A model generated the notes under the pieces. The model worked only from the letters and a program-made list of their open reading frames with translations, was not told the origin of the DNA and ran no database searches. A program made the position numbers and the translations under genes. Shown one piece after another: positions 7,715 to 16,175 of a stretch of 64,000 nucleotides of DNA (positions are counted from its first letter, which is position 1; every line of letters begins with the position of its first letter). Origin of the DNA: Rugamonas rivuli (GTDB lineage Bacteria; Pseudomonadota; Gammaproteobacteria; Burkholderiales; Burkholderiaceae_D); the NCBI RefSeq assembly GCF_009380165.1, contig NZ_WHUF01000003.1, positions 372,001-436,000 of the forward strand, in the 5' to 3' direction.

Positions 7715-8956
7715 ATGTCCGACAGTCCGACCTCCTTCAACGGTTTCAGCGTCCTGCGCCACCGTAACTTCACCCTCTACCTGTCCTCCCGCACCCTCGC
7801 CACCGTGGCGGTCCAGATGCAGAACGTCGCCATCGGCTGGCAAGTGTATGCGCTGACCCACAACCTGTTCGACCTCGGCCTGATCGGCCTGGCGCAGTTC
7901 GCGCCCTTCCTGCTGCTGATCCTGATCGCCGGCCACGCCGCCGACCGCTACGACCGCCGCAACCTGATCGCGCTGTCGCTGGGCGCGCAGCTGCTGTGTG
8001 GGCTGATGCTGCTGGGCTTCACCGTCGCCGGCCTGAGTACGGTATGGCCGGTGTTTGCCGTGCTGGTGCTGTTCGGCAGCGCCCGCGCGCTGATGGGGCC
8101 GGCCACGCAAGCGATCCTGGTCAACCTGGTGCCGCCGGAAAGCTTCAGCAAGGCCGTCGCGCTGAGTTCGTCGAGCTTCCACGTCGCCGTCATCCTCGGC
8201 CCCACCTTGGGCGGCCTGTTCTACCTGGCCGGGCCGAAAACGGTTTATATGATTTCCTCGGCGCTGCTGGTGGCCGCAGTGGTGATGATGAGCCTGGTCA
8301 AATCGGTCAAGCAGCCCAGCAACCGCGAGCCCGCCACCTGGCACACCGTGCTCGAAGGCTTGCGCTTCGTCTGGTCCAAGCCAGTGGTGCTGGGCGCCAT
8401 CTCGCTCGACCTGTTCGCCGTGCTGTTCGGCGGCGCCACCGCGCTGCTGCCGGCGCTGGCGCACGACGTGCTGCACGTCGGCCCGACCGGCCTCGGCATG
8501 CTGCGCACCGCGCCCGGCGCCGGCGCCGCCCTCTGCTCGATCGCGCTGGCCTTCTTCCCGATCACGCGCCGGGTCGGCCTGTGGATGCTGGGCGGCGTGG
8601 CCGTGTTCGGCGTCGGCACGCTGGTGCTGGGCGCGACCTCAACCTTCATCATCGCGCTGGTCGCCCTGTTCCTGATGGGCGCCGGCGACATGATCAGCGT
8701 CTACGTGCGCCACCTGCTGGTACAGTACGAAACGCCGGATGCGATACGCGGCCGCGTCAGCGCGGTCAACTCGGTGTTCATCGGCGCCTCCAACGAACTG
8801 GGCGAATTCGAATCCGGCCTGACCGCCGGCTGGATGGGCTTGACGCGCGCCGTGCTGTTCGGCGGCGCCGCCACGCTGGCCGTGACCGGCGCCTGGGCCG
8901 TGCTCTTCCCTGTACTGTCGCGCATGGACCGTTTCCCTCATGAGGACAAGCAATGA
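7715..8956 (+). CDS. MFS transporter (EntS/MFS_3-like)
   Basis: 413 residues with about 12 membrane segments. The start ATG (MSDSPTSFNGFSVLRHRNF) fits the family, whose members begin with a conserved FRHRNFxLY motif just before the first membrane helix. Loop 2-3 has GHAADRYDRRN (motif A). The C-terminus has the family-typical segment RGRVSAVNSVFIGASNELGEFESG. The substrate is unknown, and relatives include enterobactin exporter EntS. The stop overlaps the next gene by ATGA, so the two are translationally coupled. Confidence 0.85.
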   Translation: MSDSPTSFNGFSVLRHRNFTLYLSSRTLATVAVQMQNVAIGWQVYALTHNLFDLGLIGLAQFAPFLLLILIAGHAADRYDRRNLIALSLGAQLLCGLMLLGFTVAGLSTVWPVFAVLVLFGSARALMGPATQAILVNLVPPESFSKAVALSSSSFHVAVILGPTLGGLFYLAGPKTVYMISSALLVAAVVMMSLVKSVKQPSNREPATWHTVLEGLRFVWSKPVVLGAISLDLFAVLFGGATALLPALAHDVLHVGPTGLGMLRTAPGAGAALCSIALAFFPITRRVGLWMLGGVAVFGVGTLVLGATSTFIIALVALFLMGAGDMISVYVRHLLVQYETPDAIRGRVSAVNSVFIGASNELGEFESGLTAGWMGLTRAVLFGGAATLAVTGAWAVLFPVLSRMDRFPHEDKQ

Positions 8957-9618
8957 CTTTACGCATACGACTGCCCGGCATCATCCACAGCCGCCCCCAC
9001 CTGAGCCTGGCCATCGCGCTGGGTGTCATGGTCGGCCCGCTGCTGCCGCAAGCCTGGCCGCTGCTGGCCCGCCTGCTGACGGCATGGAATATCCTCGTCT
9101 GGTCCTATCTGCTGACGATGGGCTGGATGATGATGCGCGCCGACCAGCACGACATCAAGCGCGCCGCCTGCCGCCAGGATGAAAAGGGGCCGGTGATCCT
9201 GGCCACGCTGTCGCTGGCGATCATGATCAGCCTGGCGGCCATCATCTCGCAGCTGTCGACGCTGAAGAACCTGGCGCCGGCCGACATGCTCTACCACTAT
9301 GGCTTCGTGGTGCTGACGCTGACCGGTTCGTGGTTCATGATAGGCACCATGTTCTGCTCGCACTACGCGCATCTGTACTACATCAAGAATGACGGCGAGA
9401 AGCCGCTGCAATTCCCCGACCATGACCTGACGCCGAACTACTGGGACTTCCTGTATTTCGCGCTGACGATCTCGGTCGCCGTGCAGACCTCGGACGTGGC
9501 CGTGCGCAGCCGCGCCATGCGCCAGGTGGTGCTGGCCCAGTCCGTGCTGTGCTTCTTCTACAACCTGGCCATCCTCGGTTTATCGATCAACATTGCCGCT
9601 TCGCTCATCAATGGCTAG
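8953..9618 (+). CDS. DUF1345 family membrane protein
   Basis: A 221-residue inner-membrane protein with about five hydrophobic helices. It carries the DUF1345 hallmarks: an early TMGWMMMRADQHD region and a late YWDFLYFALTISVAVQTSDVAV segment leading into the last helices. It overlaps the preceding MFS gene by 4 bases. The function of the family is not established; the coupling hints that it helps or depends on the transporter. Confidence 0.85.
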   Translation: MTLRIRLPGIIHSRPHLSLAIALGVMVGPLLPQAWPLLARLLTAWNILVWSYLLTMGWMMMRADQHDIKRAACRQDEKGPVILATLSLAIMISLAAIISQLSTLKNLAPADMLYHYGFVVLTLTGSWFMIGTMFCSHYAHLYYIKNDGEKPLQFPDHDLTPNYWDFLYFALTISVAVQTSDVAVRSRAMRQVVLAQSVLCFFYNLAILGLSINIAASLING

Positions 9619-9635
9619 CTCAACGTTAGCGACGT

Positions 9636-9738
9636 AGAAGACGTTTCAACATGAGCGTGGCTAGGCGCAGCGACGAAGACAGTGCGCCTGCACGGCAAGG
9701 AGCTGCAACGACGCCACGATCATGTTGAAATGTCTTCT
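9636..9738. repeat. 103-bp palindromic element with 26-bp arms
   Basis: Arm agaagacgtttcaacatgagcgtggc read from 9636 to 9661 is matched by its complement at 9713-9738 with only two mismatches. The interior has its own stem, aggcgca/tgcgcct (about 9663-9669 and 9682-9688). There is no coding capacity. It looks like a REP/MITE-type dispersed element between DUF1345 and the HPF gene; copy number must be checked elsewhere in the genome. Confidence 0.7.
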
Positions 9739-9802
9739 TAACGAGAACCTAAGGAGAAAAGGAGTAATATTGTTTTGCAGTTCAACAAACAGGAGCAAGC
9801 GT

Positions 9803-10168
9803 ATGCAAATCAATATCAATGCCGACAAAACCATCGACCGCCACGCCGGTCTGGATGAACATGTACAAACGGTCGTGAGCAATGCCCTCCACCGCTTCGG
9901 CGAGCAGATCACCCGCGTCGAAGTCCACCTGAGCGACAACCTGGTGCAGAAATCGGCCGACGGCGACAACCGCTGCCTGATGGAAGCCCGCGTCACCGGG
10001 TATCAACCGATCGCCGTCAGCGATCACGCCGCCACGCTGCATCAGGCCATAGGCGGCTCGGCGGAAAAACTCAAGCGCGCCATCGACAGCGCCCTGGGCC
10101 GCCTGCATGACAAGCGCCACGCCAACGGCGCCGTGCCGGCCGAAGCCGACGTCGACGACACCGAATAA
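9803..10168 (+). CDS. HPF/RaiA family ribosome-associated protein
   Basis: 121 residues, beginning MQININADKTID with AGGAGC 6 bases upstream. The beta-alpha-beta-beta-beta-alpha arrangement of the ribosome hibernation/modulation fold is apparent (EHVQTVVSNALHRFGEQITRVEVHLSDN, then CLMEARVTGYQPIAV, then the long C-terminal helix AEKLKRAIDSALGRLHDK). Members bind the 30S decoding region in stationary phase or stress. The C-terminus is short, so it would be a short-type factor. It lacks the rpoN/pts neighbourhood of the canonical hpf and is probably a paralogue. Confidence 0.8.
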   Translation: MQININADKTIDRHAGLDEHVQTVVSNALHRFGEQITRVEVHLSDNLVQKSADGDNRCLMEARVTGYQPIAVSDHAATLHQAIGGSAEKLKRAIDSALGRLHDKRHANGAVPAEADVDDTE

Positions 10169-10178
10169 TTCCATGGGG

Positions 10179-10205
10179 AGGGAGCTAGCGCCGTGCCAGC
10201 TCCCT
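10179..10205. terminator. hairpin between convergent genes
   Basis: Stem AGGGAGCT (10179-10186) and AGCTCCCT (10198-10205) with an 11-base loop, in the 16-base gap and over the last codons of the BtuF-like gene. There is no real T run on either side, so it is at best a weak bidirectional terminator. Confidence 0.35.
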
Positions 10206-10964
10206 CAAGTACTTCAAGCCCTGCAGCGACCGGCTGCCATACCAAGACATCATCTCCCCATCGACCAGCAGCACCGGCTTGCCCAGCTGTTTTTCCAGCG
10301 CATCCGCATGCGCCTCGGTGAAGCGATACGGCTCGCTCGACAGCAGCACCCCATCCACCCCATCCATCAACTCGGCCGACCACTCGAAGCGCGGATAACG
10401 CAACTCGCCCAGGTCCGGCACGCTCCAGCCGATTTCCTCCAGCATGCGCGCGATGTAGGTGTCGCGCGACACCGTCATCCACGGATCTTGCCAGATGCAG
10501 TACAACATGGTCTGCGGCCGCGCCGGCGGCATCGCGCGCAGCAGCGCATACTCCGCCTCGAACGCCGCGCACCAGTCGGCCGCAGCCTGCTCGCGGCAGA
10601 ACACGCCGCCCATCAGCCGGGCCAGCTCCAGGTTGTCGCGCGGACGCAGCGGATGGGTGACGACGATATGCGGAATGAATTCCGCCAGCAGCTCGACGGT
10701 CGGCTTTTCGTTCTCGTCGATATTGACCACCAGATGGGTCGGCGCCAGCTTGCGGATCTTCTCGATATTCACATCCTTGGTGCCGCCCACCTTGGGTATC
10801 GCCTGCACCACATCGGCCGGGTGGATGCAAAAGCCGGTGCGGCCCACCAGTTGGCCGGCCAGGCCCAGGTCGCACAGCAGCTCGGTAATCGACGGCACCA
10901 GCGAGACGATGCGCGCGTGCGGATCGGCCAGGTGCTTGTTGCCGATCGCGTCGGTATATTCCAT
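10185..10964 (-). CDS. cobalamin/metal-chelate-binding protein, BtuF-like (no signal peptide)
   Basis: Start chosen at ATG 10964 (MEYTDAIGNKH), preceded by GGATGAG; an in-frame start at 11036 would add 24 residues. 259 residues in the helical-backbone metal receptor fold: N-lobe RIVSLVPSITELLCDLGLAGQLVGRT, the TKDVNIEKIRKLAPTHLVV segment before the backbone helix, and C-lobe ending in QGLKYLRELARR. These features match the BtuF/FecB-like periplasmic-binding superfamily. Neither start yields a signal peptide, and no BtuCD-like genes are adjacent, so this is probably a cytosolic relative rather than a transporter component. Ligand unknown. Confidence 0.75.
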   Translation of the reverse strand: MEYTDAIGNKHLADPHARIVSLVPSITELLCDLGLAGQLVGRTGFCIHPADVVQAIPKVGGTKDVNIEKIRKLAPTHLVVNIDENEKPTVELLAEFIPHIVVTHPLRPRDNLELARLMGGVFCREQAAADWCAAFEAEYALLRAMPPARPQTMLYCIWQDPWMTVSRDTYIARMLEEIGWSVPDLGELRYPRFEWSAELMDGVDGVLLSSEPYRFTEAHADALEKQLGKPVLLVDGEMMSWYGSRSLQGLKYLRELARR

Positions 10965-11107
10965 GTTCTCATCCAGTGTGGGCAATGGCGGTATTGAAGC
11001 ATCTGCGGATACATCGCGCAACAACTGCGGGGACAAAATTTACACAGCGTCCAGGGCAGTTCAGCTATGATTAGTCAGCTTGCCCATCAGCACCTCGAAA
11101 GACGACT

Positions 11108-12103
11108 TTGAAACAAATCAGCACATTCGGCAGCTCCGGCTACCAGATCAGCGACTTGCAACTGTTGCGCAATGCGGACGACGACGCCGCACTCGCCAAG
11201 CTGCTGGCGCACTGCCCCGTGATGCTACTGGAAAGCGGCCAGGCGGTGGCCGAGTCGAACCGCGCCCGGCTCTACATCGTGCTGCGCGGCGCACTGTCGG
11301 TCGCCACCGACACCCGCACCGGCATGGCCGACGGCACCGTCAGCAAGATACTGCCGGGCGAAAGCGTGGGCGAGCAATCGGTGCTGGATGAAGAAGCCAA
11401 CCTGTCCAGCATCACCGCGCTGGAACAGAGCGAAGTGCTGGTCATCGAAGCCGACCTGGTGTGGAAGCTGATCGACGAATCGAATGTGCTGGCGCGCAAC
11501 CTGCTGCGGCTGCTGTCCTTCCGCATCCGCGCCGCCAACGCGCAGCTGCGCCGGCGCCAGAAGCTGGGCGAGTTCTACCGCCAGCTGTCGATGATCGACG
11601 GCCTCACCGGCCTGTACAACCGCGCCTGGCTCAACGACCTGCTGCCGACCATGGTGGCCACCGCGCAGGGCTCGCACGCGCCGCTGGCGCTGATCATGAT
11701 CGACCTCGACCACTTCAAGAAATTCAACGACAGCCACGGCCACCTGGCCGGCGACCAAGCCTTGCGCGCGGCAGCGCACGTGCTCAGCAGCGCGCTGCGG
11801 CCCACCGATTTTGCCGTGCGCTACGGCGGCGAGGAAATGATGGTGCTGCTGCCGGACACCAGCGACAAGGTCGCGGTGGCGGTGGCCGAGCGCCTGTGCG
11901 AGCGCATGCAGCAAGCGGTGGTGTTTGGCGACATGCGCCAGCCGCTGCCGCACGTGACGGCCTCGTTCGGCGTGGCGACGCTGCAGGCGGGACAGGACGA
12001 ATCAGCGCTGATCGCCGCCGCCGACGGCGCGCTCTACCGCGCCAAGGAACTGGGCCGCAACCGCGTGGCCCATCACCAGCCTACTGTCCCGGACCAACCT
12101 TGA
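11108..12103 (+). CDS. diguanylate cyclase with N-terminal cyclic-nucleotide-binding-like domain
   Basis: 331 residues from a TTG codon; no ATG or GTG is available before residue 73, which would cut the first domain. Residues about 18-135 form a cNMP-binding-like beta roll (LESGQAVAE..., LYIVLRGALSV, PGESVGEQSVLDE). Residues 160-320 are a GGDEF domain with IDLDHFKKFND near 198 and the signature GGEEM at 240-244. An RxxD product-inhibition site (RPTD) sits at 231-234, five residues before it. The fifth signature residue is Met instead of Phe. The protein lacks membrane segments, so it is a soluble c-di-GMP synthase tuned by a small ligand or by the fold itself. It is divergent from the BtuF-like gene. 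Confidence 0.88.
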   Translation: MKQISTFGSSGYQISDLQLLRNADDDAALAKLLAHCPVMLLESGQAVAESNRARLYIVLRGALSVATDTRTGMADGTVSKILPGESVGEQSVLDEEANLSSITALEQSEVLVIEADLVWKLIDESNVLARNLLRLLSFRIRAANAQLRRRQKLGEFYRQLSMIDGLTGLYNRAWLNDLLPTMVATAQGSHAPLALIMIDLDHFKKFNDSHGHLAGDQALRAAAHVLSSALRPTDFAVRYGGEEMMVLLPDTSDKVAVAVAERLCERMQQAVVFGDMRQPLPHVTASFGVATLQAGQDESALIAAADGALYRAKELGRNRVAHHQPTVPDQP

Positions 12104-12683
12104 TCGGCGCGGTGCCGACACCGCTATCCGTCTCGGCCGCCGGCTGCGCCTTGTGCGCAGCCGCGAAGTCCGCATAGCCTTGCTGCACCAGATCGTAAGT
12201 CTTGTCGATATTGCTGGCGATGTCGCCGTTCAGCACCTTCAGCCCGTCGAGCACGCCGCGCGCTTCCTTGAAGCCCTGGTCCACGCCTTTTTTCAGCGTA
12301 TCCATGAACTTGTTCAGCACCGCATCGCCCTCTTCGCCGGGATGTTGCTGTTTATAGGCTTCGTAAAACGCCGTCGACAGCGATACAATGCGGCTCGCCG
12401 TGCCTTCCGGCGTATTATCCTGCGATACCGCGTTCTGGATGGCGTTGTCGCCGAAATCGTCCTTGAGCGCCTCGTTGATGCCGGTAAGCGCCGTTTTCAG
12501 CAGCACCGACAGCGGTTCGTTGGAAGAATTCAACGATACCGTCAAGGAAGCTTGTACGATGGACACGTTCAACTGCGCCTTGGCCTTGGCGGCGACCGAC
12601 ACATTGCTGTCGTCCTTGGCCTGGACCGGCGCGCTGGACGTGGCAGCCGTACTGCCCGATGTTGCCGACACTGGAGTCGCCAT
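12081..12683 (-). CDS. DUF5610-like domain protein
   Basis: 200 residues, starting at ATG 12683 with AGGAG upstream. The N-terminal 30 residues are Ser/Ala/Thr-rich and disordered. The rest has a helical block (LSVLLKTALTGINEALKDDFGDNAIQ, then TPEGTASRIVSLSTAFYEAYKQQHPGEEG, then LDGLKVLNGDIASNIDKTYDLVQQGYADF) that fits my memory of DUF5610 proteins. There is no signal peptide. Its 3' end overlaps the 3' end of the diguanylate cyclase by 23 bases, convergently. Function unknown. A long frame extending upstream of this start is antisense noise over sbcB. Confidence 0.7.
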   Translation of the reverse strand: MATPVSATSGSTAATSSAPVQAKDDSNVSVAAKAKAQLNVSIVQASLTVSLNSSNEPLSVLLKTALTGINEALKDDFGDNAIQNAVSQDNTPEGTASRIVSLSTAFYEAYKQQHPGEEGDAVLNKFMDTLKKGVDQGFKEARGVLDGLKVLNGDIASNIDKTYDLVQQGYADFAAAHKAQPAAETDSGVGTAPIKVGPGQ

Positions 12684-12758
12684 GATGTTGCTCCTGATGG
12701 AATATCCTGTAATTATCGGCAGATTTAAGAATAACTGTAGCCCCCTAGACCGCACCCT

Positions 12759-14201
12759 ATGACCACACAAACCTTTCTCTGGCACGACTACGAAACCTTT
12801 GGCGCCCAGGCGCGCCGCGACCGCCCGGCGCAATTCGCCGCGATCCGCACCGACGCCGAGCTGAACGAGATCGGCACGCCCATCATGTTGTATTGCAAGC
12901 CGGCCAATGATTTCCTGCCCGACCCGCAATCCTGCCTGATCACCGGCATCACGCCGCAGCAGTGCCTGGAATGGGGCGTGCCCGAGCACCAGTTCGCCAA
13001 CACCATCGAGCAAGCCTTCTCCAAGCCGGGTACCATCGGCGTCGGCTACAACACCATCCGCTTCGACGACGAGATCACCCGCTTCATGTTCTGGCGCAAC
13101 CTGATCGACCCGTACGCGCGCGAATGGCAAAACCAGTGCGGCCGCTGGGACTTGCTGGACGTGGTGCGCATGACCTACGCACTGCGCCCGGAGGGCATCG
13201 AATGGCCGATGCGCGAGGACGGCAAGCCCAGCTTCAAACTGGAGCACCTGGCCAAAGCCAACGGCCTGCTGCACGAGGCGGCGCACGATGCGCTGTCCGA
13301 CGTGCGCGCCACCATCGCGCTGGCCCGCCTGATCCGCGCTAAGCAGCCCAAGCTGTTCGACTTCTGCCTGGCGCTGCACAAGAAAGACCGCGTGGCCGAC
13401 GAGATCGGCATGCACCTGGCGCCGGCGCTGCGCGCGCCCTTCCTGCACGTGTCCGGCATGTTCCCGGCCGAGCGCGGCTGCATCGCGCTGGTGTGGCCGC
13501 TGGCCACGCATCCGACCAACAAGAATGAAGTGATCGTCTGGGATTGCACCTACGATCCTACCGAGCTGTTCACGCTGGACGCCGACACCATCCGCACCCG
13601 CATCTTCAGCCGCGCCGACGCGCTGCCGGAAGGCGTGACGCGGCTGCCGGTCAAGAGCATCCACCTGAACAAATCGCCGATGCTGGTGTCCAACCTGAAG
13701 ACGCTGTCGCCGGCGATGGCGGCCAAATGGGGCATCGACCTGGAGCAAGGCAAGGCGCACGCCGCGCTGGCTGCGGCCGGCGGCAATATGGACATCGTAT
13801 GGGAGCAGGTGTTCCACCGTCCGGCGGGCGCCGAGCTGGATGTGGACGAGGATCTGTACAACGGCTTCGTCGGCAAGGAAGACCGCCGCATGCTCGACAC
13901 GCTGCGCAAGGAAACCCCGGCCCGTCTGGCCACGGCGTCGCCATCGTTCAGCGATCCGCGCCTGCTGGAACTGCTGTTCCGCTACCGCGCGCGCAACTTC
14001 CCCGAAACGTTATCGGAAGGCGAGATGGAGCATTGGGAGCAGCACCGCGCAGCGCGCTTCTACGAAGGCGCAGGCGGTGCGCGCAGCATCGACCAGTTCT
14101 TCGGCGAGATCGACCATCTGCAACAGGATGCCGATGAGCGTGCAGAACAAATCCTGGCCGAGCTGTACGAGTACGTGGAGCTGATCGCTCCAGCGCACTA
14201 A
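12759..14201 (+). CDS. sbcB: exodeoxyribonuclease I
   Basis: 480 residues, the usual size of ExoI. The DEDD exonuclease starts immediately (WHDYETFG, catalytic Asp10 and Glu12), continues with GYNTIRFDDEITRF near residue 90 and the third motif in HEAAHDALSDVRATIALARL near 170. The remainder is the SH3-like and helical C-terminal region of the family (AKWGIDLEQGKAH, LLFRYRARNFPETL). The enzyme degrades single-stranded DNA 3' to 5' in recombination and mismatch repair. It is a single gene, divergent from the DUF5610-like gene and convergent with pyrF. Confidence 0.95.
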   Translation: MTTQTFLWHDYETFGAQARRDRPAQFAAIRTDAELNEIGTPIMLYCKPANDFLPDPQSCLITGITPQQCLEWGVPEHQFANTIEQAFSKPGTIGVGYNTIRFDDEITRFMFWRNLIDPYAREWQNQCGRWDLLDVVRMTYALRPEGIEWPMREDGKPSFKLEHLAKANGLLHEAAHDALSDVRATIALARLIRAKQPKLFDFCLALHKKDRVADEIGMHLAPALRAPFLHVSGMFPAERGCIALVWPLATHPTNKNEVIVWDCTYDPTELFTLDADTIRTRIFSRADALPEGVTRLPVKSIHLNKSPMLVSNLKTLSPAMAAKWGIDLEQGKAHAALAAAGGNMDIVWEQVFHRPAGAELDVDEDLYNGFVGKEDRRMLDTLRKETPARLATASPSFSDPRLLELLFRYRARNFPETLSEGEMEHWEQHRAARFYEGAGGARSIDQFFGEIDHLQQDADERAEQILAELYEYVELIAPAH

Positions 14202-14207
14202 GCCGGT

Positions 14208-15029
14208 TTAGGCGCGATGCTGGTTGATGGCGTCGCGCGTTTCCAGCGCCACGCGGCGGGCGGCGGCGGCGAAGTCTTCACCTGCCTGCGGCGCCGCGTA
14301 CAGAATCGCACGCGAAGAGTTGATCATCATGCCAGCGCCAGCAGCCGTCTTGCCCGACTTGACGGTGGCCGCGATATCGCCGCCCTGCGCGCCGATGCCA
14401 GGCACCAGCAGCGGCATGTCGCCGACGATCGCCCGTACCTGCGCCAGTTCTTCCGGGAAGGTCGCACCGACCACCAGCGCGCACTGGCCGTTGGCGTTCC
14501 ACTTCTGCGCCACCAGGCGCGCCACGTGCTGATACAACGGCTGGCCGTCGACGTTCAGGAACTGCAAATCCGAACCGCCGGCATTCGACGTGCGGCACAG
14601 GATGATGACGCCACGGTCGCTCCACTCCATGTACGGCTCCACCGAATCCGAGCCCATGTACGGGTTGACGGTGACGGCGTCCGCGCCGTAACGATCGTAG
14701 GCTTCACGCGCGTACTGGCGCGCGGTGGCGCCGATGTCGCCGCGCTTGGCGTCCAGGATCAGCGGAATATGCGGATAATTGTCGCGCACGTAGTGGCATA
14801 TTTTTTCCAGTTGGGCTTCGGCGGACAACGCCGCGAAGTAAGCGATCTGCGGCTTGAACGAGCACGCCAGGTCGGCGGTCGCATCGATGATTTCGCGGCA
14901 GAAGTGGTAGATGCCTTGCGGGTCGTTCTGGAACTGCGCCGGCAGTTTGTCCATGTCCGGATCCAGGCCCACGCACAGCAGCGAGTCGTTGGCCGTCCAG
15001 GCGGCAGATAATTTGTTGATGAAAGTCAC
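14208..15029 (-). CDS. pyrF: orotidine-5'-phosphate decarboxylase (type 2)
   Basis: 273 residues, the length of the longer, mycobacterial/betaproteobacterial type of OMP decarboxylase. Motifs: LLCVGLDPD (residues 17-25), [11 protein letters not shown] near 57, and the catalytic [12 protein letters not shown] at 92-103 with the Asp-Lys-x-x-x-Asp arrangement. [14 protein letters not shown] and [11 protein letters not shown] follow. It catalyses the last step of UMP synthesis. It is divergent from an SDR gene with a 93-base gap and convergent with sbcB. Confidence 0.95.
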   Translation of the reverse strand: MTFINKLSAAWTANDSLLCVGLDPDMDKLPAQFQNDPQGIYHFCREIIDATADLACSFKPQIAYFAALSAEAQLEKICHYVRDNYPHIPLILDAKRGDIGATARQYAREAYDRYGADAVTVNPYMGSDSVEPYMEWSDRGVIILCRTSNAGGSDLQFLNVDGQPLYQHVARLVAQKWNANGQCALVVGATFPEELAQVRAIVGDMPLLVPGIGAQGGDIAATVKSGKTAAGAGMMINSSRAILYAAPQAGEDFAAAARRVALETRDAINQHRA

Positions 15030-15062
15030 GACGCACCCTTAGCTTTTGTTGCAAACCCTCTA

Positions 15063-15093
15063 TTGTAACGCGCCCGCATCGGGCTGTTAAAAT
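15063..15093 (+). promoter_or_regulatory. possible promoter of SDR gene
   Basis: TTGTAA (15063-15068) and TAAAAT (15088-15093) with a 19-base spacer, or TTAAAA with 18. It precedes the SDR ATG by about 30 bases. Confidence 0.35.
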
Positions 15094-15122
15094 TTGCCCT
15101 CTCTCCTTAGAAAGCACATCCC

Positions 15123-15884
15123 ATGAAACTCTCGAATAAAGTCGCGATCGTCACCGGCGCCACCCAGGGCATAGGCCTGGCCTGCGCGCAGCGCCTGGTG
15201 GCCGAGGGCGCCAAGGTCATGCTGGTCGACATCAAGCCGGAAGGCGCGTCCGCCGCCGCCACGCTGGGCGAGTCCGCCCGCTTCTTCGCCGCCGACGTCA
15301 GCCAGAAATGCGACGTTGACGCCCTGGTGGCCGCCACGATGGCCGAATTCGGCCGCATCGACATCCTGATCAACAACGCCGGCGTCACCCACGCCGCCGA
15401 CTTCCTCGACCTGACGGAAGACGATTTCGACCGCGTGCTGCGCATCAACCTCAAGTCCATGTTCCTGTGCGGCCAGGCGGTCGCGCGCCAGATGGCCAAG
15501 CAGCAGAGCGGCTGCATCATCAACATGTCCAGCGTGAACGCCGAGCTGGCCATCCCCAACCAGGTGCCTTACGTGGTGTCCAAGGGCGCGATCAACCAGC
15601 TGACCAAGGTGATGTCGCTGAACCTGGTCACGCACGGCATCCGCGTCAACGGCATCGGCCCCGGCACCATCCTGACCGAACTGGCCAAGCAAGCCGTGAT
15701 GGCCAGCCCGGAAGCGCGCAACACCATCCTGTCGCGCACGCCGATGGGCCGCTGCGGCGAGCCGGAGGAAGTGGCGTCCATCGCCGCCTTCCTGGCCAGC
15801 GACGACGCCAGCTACATGACGGGCCAGACCCTGTACGTGGACGGCGGCCGCCTGGCCCTGAACTACACGGTGCCGGTCAAATAA
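15123..15884 (+). CDS. SDR family oxidoreductase (classical)
   Basis: 253 residues. The coenzyme loop TGATQGIG is at residues 11-18, the NNAG motif in ILINNAGVTH near 80, Ser136/137, and the catalytic YVVSK (Tyr150, Lys154). It ends with the family-typical GQTLYVDGGRLALNY. The acidic residue after beta-2 (LVDIKPEG) suggests NAD over NADP. Such enzymes are often annotated as glucose 1-dehydrogenase or 3-oxoacyl-ACP reductase-like; the substrate is not inferable. CTCTCCTTAG before the ATG gives only a modest ribosome site. Confidence 0.88.
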   Translation: MKLSNKVAIVTGATQGIGLACAQRLVAEGAKVMLVDIKPEGASAAATLGESARFFAADVSQKCDVDALVAATMAEFGRIDILINNAGVTHAADFLDLTEDDFDRVLRINLKSMFLCGQAVARQMAKQQSGCIINMSSVNAELAIPNQVPYVVSKGAINQLTKVMSLNLVTHGIRVNGIGPGTILTELAKQAVMASPEARNTILSRTPMGRCGEPEEVASIAAFLASDDASYMTGQTLYVDGGRLALNYTVPVK

Positions 15885-16028
15885 AGAGTTATATGCATTA
15901 TTGATGTCTGGTATCTGAAACAACAATTAGACACATATCTGGGAGACCCCCATAATTACACCTGTCTCCACTATTCTCCTCCAAGAAAATAGTTTTAAGC
16001 CCGCTTTAACCAGCGGGCTTTTTTTTTT
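15885..16028 (+). ncRNA. candidate small RNA or structured 3' UTR ending in a strong terminator
   Basis: This 144-base stretch after the SDR stop has no ORF. It holds a small stem GGAGAC (15942-15947)/GTCTCC (15964-15969), followed 28 bases later by a strong intrinsic terminator with a run of ten Ts. The distance from the stop to the terminator and the extra stem are what one expects of a 3'-UTR-derived sRNA. It could equally be simple untranslated trailer. Confidence 0.3.
15997..16028 (+). terminator. strong intrinsic terminator
   Basis: AAGCCCGCT (15997-16005) pairs with AGCGGGCTT (16012-16020) over a 6-base loop, followed by an uninterrupted T run to 16028. It ends the SDR transcript (or an sRNA). 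Confidence 0.9.
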
Positions 16029-16175
16029 GCTCGCCGTCATGACGGCGTCATATTCGCTTCCTATACTGGTCACATCTTCAGTACATGCAACCGATAGGCA
16101 TGACGGAAGAAAGGTGCACCGGGGCTCCGGTGCACCACTCCCCCCTTCCCCGCACTGCATGGTATTGTCTGGTTC

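Noticed and set aside
9661..9996. Minus-strand ORF across the palindromic element and HPF
   Set aside because: Antisense to HPF, and its tail is only the translation of the repeat.
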